This document shows positions 1 through 4,513 of a stretch of 8,340 bases of DNA, piece by piece. A program made the position numbers and the translations under genes. Source of the DNA: Gammaproteobacteria bacterium (GTDB taxonomy: Bacteria; Pseudomonadota; Gammaproteobacteria; Coxiellales; Coxiellaceae). Below the pieces are notes generated by a model that saw nothing but the letters and a program-made list of their open reading frames with translations, was not told where the DNA came from and did no database searches. Every line of letters starts with the position of its first letter. Position 1 is the stretch's first letter. The stretch spans positions 1-8,340 of the forward strand of contig JAJFJO010000073.1 of assembly GCA_021774015.1 (NCBI GenBank), written 5' to 3'.

Positions 1-1412
1 TGCAAAACTGATAAAGCAGGCTCACCTTTAGAAGTAACCAATACTGTTCTTCCAGTAGCAAGGTAATGACAAATAATATTTGCAATTGTGTGTGTCTTCC
101 CTGTACCGGGGGGCCCTTGAACAATAACTCCATCATTGTCCCCTAACTTACTTACAATCTGAACCTGCGCTTCATTAAACGCTTTTGGAAAAAGTATTTC
201 GCCATCGTCCTTATCTATAGCGACGCCACCTTCCTGACAATTACTTACTGCTAAGGCATTCTCACCAATTAAAGACTTTTTGTCTGACAGCTCGGTCACC
301 AATTTTTTAACTGGGTTAAAAACCTCTGAGGAGTTCTCACTAATCTTTTCCTTAAATCTTTCAAGATCCTGAACAAATCCGGTTGAACTCCTAGGTCTTG
401 CAAAAACAATCCAGCTATCCGTAATTTCTAATGACTCTGATGCTTTGTTAGGTGTACGGTTTTCCTTATTGGGATTAATATCTGGCCAATATCTCCCCTG
501 CTCATTAAGGTGCGTTGCTGCTTGTCGAAGCAATGGTTCAAAACTCTCGTTTTTAAAAGGGGAAAACTCTATATCGTCTGACATTTCATCGAAAAATTTT
601 TTCTCAAATCTTAATAACGGATCAACCCCTGGCACCTCTAACGCTAAAAATGCGGAAACCTCTAAATTTGGCCTAATTCCTCTTGGCCTGATCAATATCG
701 CCCCATCATCTCTATTGATTTCTATTTCAACTTGTTTTTCAATCATCGGATGATTTATTTCATGCCCTTCACACAACCAACGCGCAACACCAACGCCTAA
801 AATTAATTCAATTGGTTGATCATCTCCGTGTGACTCTATGCTTTGCTGAAGAGAAAATAAGGAATCATATATTTTAATCGTCTCTCTTCTTGGCTTTTCT
901 TTTTCAGACCAGCACGCCCAACATTCATTAAGATAAAGGTCAAACTGACTTTTTAGCTCCGCTTGATCCTCAAACCTAAAAATAACATCTTTTTGCTTTA
1001 ATTCTGGGTTCTCGTTTTTTAGTGGATCTGAAACATCATCTGGTTTTACAACACCCCGCGATATTAAATTTACAGCTTCTTTCTCTGATAATGTTTTAAT
1101 TAGCACCTTCTTTGTTTGTGGGACATTTTCGGGATCATTGCTGATGACAATCCACTCTTTTAGATTATCGGGCAGCTCTGGGGGCTCAACTCTCTTTAGT
1201 CGCTCTATTCTTAACCATATGGAGTCACCATCTGGTGCCACAATATCATGCTGTACTCCTATACGACCTTTGAGTTCATGCTCCCATATTTTAAAATAGC
1301 CATAATCATCTACCCTAAACGCAGGCTTCTGGTTTGCTTTACCAAGATAGGCAACATACTCCAAAAGTCCCTTTAACCGCTCTGATTGTTTACTATTCAA
1401 AACATTTTCCAT
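1..1412 (-). CDS. Large SF1 (Upf1/DNA2-like) helicase, N-terminal 470 residues, truncated by window edge
   Basis: The frame is open from an ATG at 1412 to the left edge (470 codons, no stop), so this is the N-terminal part of a longer protein. Residues 433-440 read GPPGTGKT, a textbook Walker A, followed by HTIANIICHYLATG and VLVTSKGEPALSVL (about 457-470). That second stretch matches motif Ia of AAA_11/AAA_12-type SF1 helicases, which use ATP to translocate on or unwind nucleic acid. The first 430 residues carry no domain I can name; WLRIERLKRVEPPELP (about 67-82) has the flavour of the N-terminal regions of very large accessory-island helicases. It starts 15 nt after the upstream RHH gene with a weak GAGAG Shine-Dalgarno, so the two are probably co-transcribed. 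A defence or DNA-processing role is inference. The C-terminal motor half and any nuclease domain lie outside the window. Confidence 0.88.
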   Translation of the reverse strand, partial: MENVLNSKQSERLKGLLEYVAYLGKANQKPAFRVDDYGYFKIWEHELKGRIGVQHDIVAPDGDSIWLRIERLKRVEPPELPDNLKEWIVISNDPENVPQTKKVLIKTLSEKEAVNLISRGVVKPDDVSDPLKNENPELKQKDVIFRFEDQAELKSQFDLYLNECWACWSEKEKPRRETIKIYDSLFSLQQSIESHGDDQPIELILGVGVARWLCEGHEINHPMIEKQVEIEINRDDGAILIRPRGIRPNLEVSAFLALEVPGVDPLLRFEKKFFDEMSDDIEFSPFKNESFEPLLRQAATHLNEQGRYWPDINPNKENRTPNKASESLEITDSWIVFARPRSSTGFVQDLERFKEKISENSSEVFNPVKKLVTELSDKKSLIGENALAVSNCQEGGVAIDKDDGEILFPKAFNEAQVQIVSKLGDNDGVIVQGPPGTGKTHTIANIICHYLATGRTVLVTSKGEPALSVL

Positions 1413-1427
1413 AACTGCACTCTCAAT

Positions 1428-1952
1428 TTAGTAGGGGTAAACACAAGCAACCATCGTAGAATCGTCATGCTGATCTGCGCCACTGTTGTATAAAAAAATG
1501 CATGTGCCGCTATATGAAATATCAAAATCACCAGAAAATAAATCACAAACCAGATTTAGAAAGATCCTTGCGTCTTCAATAGGCTTTGATTGTTCTAGCA
1601 TTTTTTCAAGCCTTAAAAACTTGTCTTTCTGCTCTCTGTTAATTGGTTTATGTATTACAAGCCGCGGTTTTTCGTCATGCTGTATGATTGATTTGGCATT
1701 ACTTTCCTCAGCAAACTTAACAACTGGTTGAAAAATTTGCTTCATGTATAGCTTATGATTATTCTTTACTTGCAACCACTCCTTGTCATTTTCGAGTACA
1801 TGGTAGCTAGCCTTTTCAAGGAAATCGTTAATTGAACTCAACCCTACCCAATTAGCATAAGCTTCTATCTCTTCACATAAATTTGCTTTCAGTCTAATTC
1901 TAAACTGCCTCAGTGGCGCCTCAGGTTCAGAAGTGGGCTTTAATATTGGCAT
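1428..1952 (-). CDS. Ribbon-helix-helix-like regulatory protein with unknown C-terminal domain (174 aa)
   Basis: I choose the ATG at 1952 because GGAG lies 8 nt upstream; the in-frame GTG at 1961 overlaps that same GGAG and has no ribosome site of its own. Residues about 14-60 (FRIRLKANLCEEIEAYANWV, then GLSSINDFLEKASYHVLEND) have the pattern of a ribbon-helix-helix unit: a basic strand, an amphipathic helix, a turn and a second helix. Such folds bind DNA as dimers and often autoregulate. The remaining 110 residues have no motif I recognise and end VYPY. The gene heads an operon with the helicase gene, and its promoter spacer contains a perfect inverted repeat (1996-2014), consistent with self-repression. 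It could instead be a DNA-binding accessory of the helicase. The reading frame is certain; the RHH call is moderate. Confidence 0.8.
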   Translation of the reverse strand: MPILKPTSEPEAPLRQFRIRLKANLCEEIEAYANWVGLSSINDFLEKASYHVLENDKEWLQVKNNHKLYMKQIFQPVVKFAEESNAKSIIQHDEKPRLVIHKPINREQKDKFLRLEKMLEQSKPIEDARIFLNLVCDLFSGDFDISYSGTCIFLYNSGADQHDDSTMVACVYPY

Positions 1953-1991
1953 AACATACACTCCAACAGGTGTGTCAATATATCGTGACCA

Positions 1992-2020
1992 ATAATGTCA
2001 CATTTTTTGTGACACATCAA
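1992..2020 (-). promoter_or_regulatory. Candidate sigma70 promoter of the RHH-helicase operon
   Basis: On the minus strand TTGATG (2020-2015) is followed after exactly 17 nt by CATTAT (1997-1992). Each hexamer matches its consensus at 4 of 6 positions. Transcription would begin near 1985, giving a leader of about 30 nt to the ATG at 1952. Confidence 0.5.
1996..2014. promoter_or_regulatory. Perfect inverted-repeat operator within the promoter spacer
   Basis: TGTCACA (1996-2002) and TGTGACA (2008-2014) are perfect 7-bp arms around a 5-nt T tract. The palindrome almost fills the 17-nt spacer, so a bound dimer would block RNA polymerase. A second, wider pair overlaps it: TGTGTCA at 1971-1977 and TGACACA at 2010-2016, with an isolated GTGAC at 1985-1989. 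The clustered half-sites suit cooperative binding. The encoded RHH-like protein is the obvious candidate ligand; this is inference. Confidence 0.55.
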
Positions 2021-2102
2021 GCGATTTAATCTATGCCCTCTGCGTCACTTCGATTGCTGGTGCGTTAACTCATCCATATGAGCAGGCCCCTCAAAAAGCC
2101 AA

Positions 2103-2127
2103 GCGATTGTGGGTGACGTTATCCACG
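2103..2127. repeat. 25-bp direct repeat, copy 1, with DnaA-box-like end
   Basis: GCGATTGTGGG and ATCCACG flank a variable centre; 20 of 25 positions match the copy at 2333. Each copy also carries an internal GTGG...CCAC inverted repeat. Positions 2119-2127 read TTATCCACG, one base from the DnaA consensus TTATCCACA. Confidence 0.6.
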
Positions 2128-2166
2128 AGCAACTCTTTTGTCTGCCTTCCACCGGCTGACATCTAA

Positions 2167-2182
2167 GGCACAGGGCTGTGCC
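2167..2182. repeat. Short hairpin, 7-bp arms
   Basis: GGCACAG (2167-2173) pairs with CTGTGCC (2176-2182) across 2 nt; in RNA the innermost pair would open to a 4-nt loop. It stands 6 nt before a much larger hairpin. Confidence 0.5.
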
Positions 2183-2188
2183 GCCCTT

Positions 2189-2223
2189 CCCTGCGTCACT
2201 GCCAAAAAGGCAGTGACGCAGGG
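2189..2223. repeat. Long perfect hairpin, 15-bp arms
   Basis: CCCTGCGTCACTGCC (2189-2203) is perfectly complementary to 2209-2223 with an AAAAA loop. Its TGCGTCACT core recurs at 2041-2049. No U tract follows on either side, so it is not a standard intrinsic terminator. It could be a REP-like element or part of a structured transcript. Confidence 0.7.
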
Positions 2224-2293
2224 GCAGCGCCCGCGTTCCGGCGCGCATCAATACAGCTTGAGGCGGCGGGGTTTTTGTCCACATAAGCAGTCA

Positions 2294-2328
2294 CAACATC
2301 ATGAAATACAACGTATTTTATGATGTTG
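2294..2328. repeat. AT-rich hairpin, 16-position arms
   Basis: CAACATCAT (2294-2302) pairs with ATGATGTTG (2320-2328), and AAATAC (2304-2309) with GTATTT (2313-2318). One G-T opposition separates the two stems and the loop is AAC. It ends 4 nt before the second 25-bp direct repeat. Confidence 0.65.
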
Positions 2329-2332
2329 CGGG

Positions 2333-2357
2333 GCGATTGTGGGCAACAAAATCCACG
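2333..2357. repeat. 25-bp direct repeat, copy 2
   Basis: Second copy, 230 bp downstream of the first and in the same orientation, with the same GTGG...CCAC internal symmetry. Its last 9 bases (AAATCCACG) are a weaker DnaA-box match. A better box, TTGTCCACA, lies between the copies at 2275-2283. Confidence 0.6.
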
Positions 2358-2384
2358 GTCGAAAAGCCAGTATAACGCGCTCTA

Positions 2385-2427
2385 TTTTCGCCTGAAATAA
2401 AATGCGGCAGCATTTTTCAGGCGAAAA
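2385..2427. repeat. Long hairpin with 13-bp outer arms and an inner stem
   Basis: TTTTCGCCTGAAA (2385-2397) is perfectly complementary to 2415-2427. Inside, ATGC (2402-2405) pairs with GCAT (2410-2413) around GGCA. It would form a stable 43-nt stem-loop or cruciform. The arms end in runs of T and A, so it could act as a bidirectional terminator. Confidence 0.65.
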
Positions 2428-2436
2428 CATCCGATT

Positions 2437-2465
2437 TTGCAACATTGCAAAACAAAAAATATTAG
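2437..2465 (+). promoter_or_regulatory. Possible promoter ahead of the ribozyme transcript
   Basis: TTGCAA (2437-2442) is followed after 17 nt by TATTAG (2460-2465), each 4 of 6 to sigma70 consensus. Transcription from about 2472 would begin in the 2471 hairpin and reach the hammerhead about 90 nt later. This is a weak sequence-only call. Confidence 0.3.
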
Positions 2466-2470
2466 ACAAA

Positions 2471-2487
2471 AGCGCGCTTCGCGCGCT
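2471..2487. repeat. GC hairpin, 7-bp arms
   Basis: AGCGCGC (2471-2477) pairs with GCGCGCT (2481-2487) around TTC. It is the first of two compact hairpins immediately upstream of the ribozyme. Confidence 0.55.
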
Positions 2488-2500
2488 ACAATAATTGCAA

Positions 2501-2519
2501 TCGTGAGCTGCGCTCACGA
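2501..2519. repeat. Hairpin, 8-bp arms
   Basis: TCGTGAGC (2501-2508) pairs perfectly with GCTCACGA (2512-2519) around TGC. A weaker stem, GGCT (2525-2528) with AGCC (2552-2555), links this hairpin to the start of the hammerhead. Confidence 0.55.
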
Positions 2520-2559
2520 GAAATGGCTTAACAAGGCGAAAGCGAAGATTGAGCCTTTA

Positions 2560-2613
2560 GTAGTACTGATGAGTGGCTGCGATGCCATGAAACGTGAAAC
2601 AAGCGTCTACTAC
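2560..2613 (+). ncRNA. Type I hammerhead self-cleaving ribozyme
   Basis: All core elements are present in order. Stem I is GTAGTA (2560-2565) paired with TACTAC (2608-2613), 6 perfect pairs. CTGATGA (2566-2572) is the invariant first core strand. Stem II is GTGGC (2573-2577) with GCCAT (2584-2588) and a TGCGAT loop. GAA (2589-2591) is the second core strand. Stem III is ACGT (2592-2595) with GCGT (2603-2606) and a 7-nt loop, including the required A15.1-U16.1 pair. C2607 is the H17 position, so cleavage is expected between 2607 and 2608 after GTC. The ends emerge from stem I, hence type I. One departure is a G-U wobble at the first stem II pair, usually G-C. Homology was not searched, but chance formation of all three helices around a perfect core is very unlikely. 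Confidence 0.88.
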
Positions 2614-2628
2614 AAACTGTCACATGCC

Positions 2629-2668
2629 GTCCTACGTGTCGTGAACCTAATTGAAAGATTAGCAGGAC
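2629..2668 (+). other. Stem-loop downstream of the hammerhead
   Basis: CTAAT (2647-2651) pairs with ATTAG (2658-2662) around TGAAAG, and GTCCT (2629-2633) pairs with AGGAC (2664-2668) as an outer stem with an asymmetric internal loop. It would lie in the 3' cleavage product, starting about 20 nt after the cut. Confidence 0.35.
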
Positions 2669-2782
2669 CCACCAAAGACCTCATTCAAGCGACAATGATA
2701 ACTGTCCTAAAAGTTCCGGTTTGCCATGCCAACCACGTGAGAACGTAACAGAACGATGAATGACGCCCTAACCCAATAAGCG

Positions 2783-2818
2783 CAATCATGTTAGTTGTAA
2801 CGTAACTAAACACGATTG
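2783..2818. repeat. Imperfect inverted repeat
   Basis: CAATC (2783-2787) and GATTG (2814-2818) bound a largely symmetric block whose inner halves are TGTTAGTT and AACTAAACA, with one gap and one mismatch. It overlaps the end of the decayed minus-strand frame. It could be a protein-binding or recombination site; function unknown. Confidence 0.4.
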
Positions 2819-3063
2819 ATTTCTGTCGCCATGACACAGTTTTGTCGCAGACAGCGTTTAATGATCACCGCATCGATATCGATTCGATGCCCACCAACAG
2901 CAAGTATTCAATCAATACCTGCCCCACTTTCAAATATCTTTGCCAAAGGTGCATTGAGAACAGACTGCCGATCATCAAAATCAGCAGACAGTGTTGCTTG
3001 ACGCTCAACCCATCTTGGATCTTGAAAGCTAATGAGAATCAACAGCAATCTAAAATCATCGTT
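2806..3063 (-). pseudogene. Decayed minus-strand coding fragment with an in-frame TGA
   Basis: The minus-strand frame from 3063 to 2806 reads 51 codons, a TGA (2910-2908), then 33 codons in the same frame to TAG. The translation looks like a genuine globular protein: it includes QDPRWVERQATLSADFDDRQ and SVLNAPLAKIFESGAGID, and after the stop ILAVGGHRIDIDAVIIKRCL. No ATG or Shine-Dalgarno opens it, and an upstream TAA closes the frame at 3066. I do not recognise the family. The best reading is the remnant of a larger gene cut at its 5' side and carrying a nonsense mutation. Chance openness of the frame cannot be excluded. Confidence 0.4.
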
Positions 3064-3071
3064 TTAGATTG
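3046..3071. repeat. Perfect 10-bp-arm inverted repeat
   Basis: CAATCTAAAA (3046-3055) and TTTTAGATTG (3062-3071) are perfectly complementary around TCATCG. It lies at the left edge of the candidate promoter of the 3162 gene, sharing bases 3069-3071 with the TTGACA box. An operator or an AT-rich transcription stop are both possible. Confidence 0.55.
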
Positions 3072-3097
3072 ACAATGCTACTGTGGTTTTCTTTACC
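3069..3097 (+). promoter_or_regulatory. Candidate promoter of the small RHH-like gene
   Basis: A consensus -35 TTGACA (3069-3074) is followed after 17 nt by TTTACC (3092-3097), only 3 of 6 to the -10 consensus. The weak -10 suggests a need for activation or that another start is used. Confidence 0.3.
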
Positions 3098-3124
3098 TGA
3101 AAGGCTTGGCGCGCCTATCAGGTA
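3094..3124 (+). repeat. Hairpin in the leader of the 3162 gene
   Basis: TACCTGA (3094-3100) pairs with TCAGGTA (3118-3124). After one A-A mismatch, AGGC (3102-3105) pairs with GCCT (3113-3116). It sits 37 nt upstream of the start codon and could be a leader hairpin or an operator overlapping the promoter. Confidence 0.45.
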
Positions 3125-3161
3125 CCTTAAACAACGACAAATGAACTAACGGAGAAAACTT

Positions 3162-3389
3162 ATGACGACAACAACAATTAACCAATCCAGCAAACCCGCT
3201 GAAACCAAAAAATCGACTTTTTTGACTGACGAAACCTTTGAATTACTCAAAAACGCGCAAAAACGGCTTCAAGACGCAACCGGCTTTTCGCCAACACTCA
3301 AAGTCCTCATTAACGACACCGTCAATAATGAATCAGTGAACAAAACGATTGAACGATTTCAAGAAAAATTGGCATCACTACAAAACTAA
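3162..3389 (+). CDS. Small ribbon-helix-helix-like protein (75 aa)
   Basis: The ATG is preceded by GGAG at 7 nt, a good ribosome site. After a polar, Thr/Ser-rich tail of about 16 residues comes KKSTFLTDETFELLKNAQKR, then a stretch ending GFSPTLKVLINDTVNN. This has the order of an Arc/ParD/CopG-like strand-helix-helix: a short basic strand, helix 1 (about 23-38) and helix 2 (about 43-54), followed by a charged C-terminal helix (about 58-75). Such proteins usually bind DNA as dimers. It lies upstream of the recombinase pair in the same direction, so a recombination accessory or directionality factor, or a transcription regulator, is plausible. No toxin partner is seen next to it, which argues against a simple antitoxin. 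The gene is convincing; the function is inferred. Confidence 0.75.
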   Translation: MTTTTINQSSKPAETKKSTFLTDETFELLKNAQKRLQDATGFSPTLKVLINDTVNNESVNKTIERFQEKLASLQN

Positions 3390-3464
3390 GGGGCAAGCGC
3401 CCTACCCGGCTTCAGTCATGATGACATGATTGATTTTTTAACTAAACCAACCATAGGAGAAACG

Positions 3465-3509
3465 ATGAAAACTAGAAAAGACAAGACGAAAAAAGTGAAT
3501 GATAAATAA
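3465..3509 (+). CDS. Possible 14-codon basic peptide
   Basis: ATG is preceded by AGGAG at 5 nt and opens MKTRKDKTKKVNDK before TAA. Seven of 14 residues are Lys or Arg. The ribosome site is the best argument that it is translated. It immediately precedes the structured stretch 3510-3614, so it could be a leader peptide whose translation affects folding of that RNA and expression of the recombinase pair. It may equally be fortuitous or the stump of a truncated gene. Confidence 0.3.
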   Translation: MKTRKDKTKKVNDK

Positions 3510-3614
3510 CCGACTAGTGTATCGGCAGTGCCTTGTGGAGTAGATCCCAAGCACAAACGACCTTGGCAACGTGAGTTGCGGTATCGTGTTTTTACCTTAA
3601 AACACATGCAGTCG
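3510..3614 (+). ncRNA. Candidate structured leader RNA before the recombinase genes
   Basis: Outer CGACT (3511-3515) can pair with AGTCG (3610-3614). Alternatively CCGA pairs locally with TCGG (3510-3525). Inside are CCAAG...CTTGG around a 10-nt loop (about 3547-3566), GCAAC-GTGA-GTTGC with a GNRA loop (about 3567-3580), and GTGTTTT (3586-3592) with AAAACAC (3599-3605). The two mutually exclusive uses of CCGACT allow alternative folds. No ORF crosses convincingly, and the 317-nt gap 3390-3706 holds nothing else apart from the 14-codon ORF. It could be a regulatory leader, a small RNA or a recombinase target. Confidence 0.4.
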
Positions 3615-3706
3615 TAATAACACTAAACCATTAGGGTATAGGTCTAACATAGCCAAGGCTGCCAGGACACACAAACGGTTATTTGAAACTATTCGAGGAT
3701 TAAACA

Positions 3707-4513
3707 TTGGGGAAAAAATTTAATTTACAGCAAAAAAGCCAAACTGTTTTTGGCCAACAAAAGCACGGCAGTAAAGCCACGAAACTGGAACAGCAGCGCG
3801 TCATGAACACGATTCTCGACGATCTAGATCGATTACGACGCCTGCCCCGCAATTTTAAATTCATGACGCCTAATGATATCGAACACCTTGTTCATTTTTG
3901 GAAGGAAAAACAGCTATCTGTCGCCACTATTGGTAACAAATTGGCAGTATTGCGGCGATTTAATCAACTATCTGGGTTCGATCTCAATATTCCTAGCAAT
4001 AAGGAGCTTAACAGCATTAAAACTTCCCCTGCCCCATTAAAAATTACCGTTCCAGAAAATTATGATGAAAATATCTTTCATCCCATTACACGATCTATCA
4101 TTGCGCTGCAATGGCACTTTGGGTTAACCAAATTAGAAGCCATTCGTTTAAATCCGAAGTGCGCCTGTGTTGACAATACCTTGTTGATTGAACGCACGAT
4201 CGCACACAATAAAAAAGATCGTATGATTCCTATCATCACTAAAATGCAAGTTTTCGCTCTCAGTGAGCGAGAAAATCTCACCCAAACAAGCCATTTACTA
4301 AAACAGCAAGACACAAGCCCATTAATCAACAATCTTTACACTGCAGAATGCTTTGATGCGGGCATCAACCCTAAAACACCCTTTAGACAACATTATGCTC
4401 AAGCTCGCCTCAAGGTGTTAGAGCAAACTCAAGACGAACAAAGCGCACGACGAACGCTATGCTCCGAGATGGGGTTTAGCGCACCTCGTAAGCTGCTCGG
4501 ACTGCTTCAATGA
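3707..4513 (+). CDS. Catalytically degenerate tyrosine-recombinase paralogue (268 aa)
   Basis: The start is TTG at 3707 with GAGG 8 nt upstream; the first in-frame ATG (codon 33) would remove part of the N-terminal domain. The protein aligns with its downstream neighbour along much of its length. Shared N-terminal SAM-like motifs are LVHFWKEKQLSVATIGNKLA and LVKHWQGSSVSIGSIKNRMS; shared C-terminal motifs are FGL and HYAQAR/AYAQAR. At the catalytic positions, Arg I is T141, the HxxR His is T224 (R227 is kept), the second His is F257 and the nucleophilic Tyr is L266. Only a Lys near 169-170 and R227 remain. It should be unable to cleave DNA but could bind it or form mixed tetramers. Its TGA overlaps the next gene's ATG by 4 nt, so the two are translationally coupled. 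Recent decay is unlikely because the frame is intact and its end is coupled. Confidence 0.8.
   Translation: MGKKFNLQQKSQTVFGQQKHGSKATKLEQQRVMNTILDDLDRLRRLPRNFKFMTPNDIEHLVHFWKEKQLSVATIGNKLAVLRRFNQLSGFDLNIPSNKELNSIKTSPAPLKITVPENYDENIFHPITRSIIALQWHFGLTKLEAIRLNPKCACVDNTLLIERTIAHNKKDRMIPIITKMQVFALSERENLTQTSHLLKQQDTSPLINNLYTAECFDAGINPKTPFRQHYAQARLKVLEQTQDEQSARRTLCSEMGFSAPRKLLGLLQ

Larger units (their letters stand above)
2021..3161. other. Gene-poor, hairpin-rich intergenic region
   Basis: No convincing intact gene lies in these 1.1 kb. The short ORFs present cross inverted repeats and have no good ribosome sites. The stretch holds two 25-bp direct repeats, at least six strong inverted repeats between 2167 and 2519, a hammerhead ribozyme, a decayed minus-strand frame and the leader of the 3162 gene. 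About 2160-2275 is visibly GC-richer than the surroundings, suggesting a separate origin. Confidence 0.75.

Noticed and set aside
445..753. Plus-strand 102-codon ORF
   Set aside because: It lies antisense to the helicase frame, which has Walker A and is open for 470 codons; no ribosome site or family signature.
1139..1165. CTGATGA in the helicase region
   Set aside because: Coding sequence on the other strand, with no stem II, GAA or stem I complement.
2045..2284. Minus-strand 79-codon ORF
   Set aside because: It runs through the 15-bp hairpin and a direct repeat, has odd Cys/Trp/Pro-rich composition and no clear domain, so it is more likely a by-product of the repeats.
2299..2517. Minus-strand 72-codon ORF
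   Set aside because: It crosses the 13-bp and 16-position inverted repeats and has no ribosome site; repeated-DNA artefact.
2471..2535. Integron attC-like site (GC hairpins followed by GGCTTAAC)
   Set aside because: No matching RYYYAAC and GTTRRRY pair at the expected spacing; the hairpins are separate and unrelated to attC architecture.
2437..2748. Plus-strand 103-codon ORF
   Set aside because: It starts inside the candidate promoter, contains two hairpins and the entire hammerhead, and lacks a Shine-Dalgarno; the RNA explanation is much stronger.
2767..2796. CTAAC...GTTAG pair resembling short attC core boxes
   Set aside because: Too short for a folded attC and lacking the bulged L boxes; it partly overlaps a different inverted repeat.
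3390..3403. GGGC-AAGC-GCCC hairpin after the 75-aa gene as terminator
   Set aside because: Only 4 bp of stem and no T tract directly after it.
4078..4332. Minus-strand 84-codon ORF
   Set aside because: Antisense shadow of the inactive recombinase paralogue.
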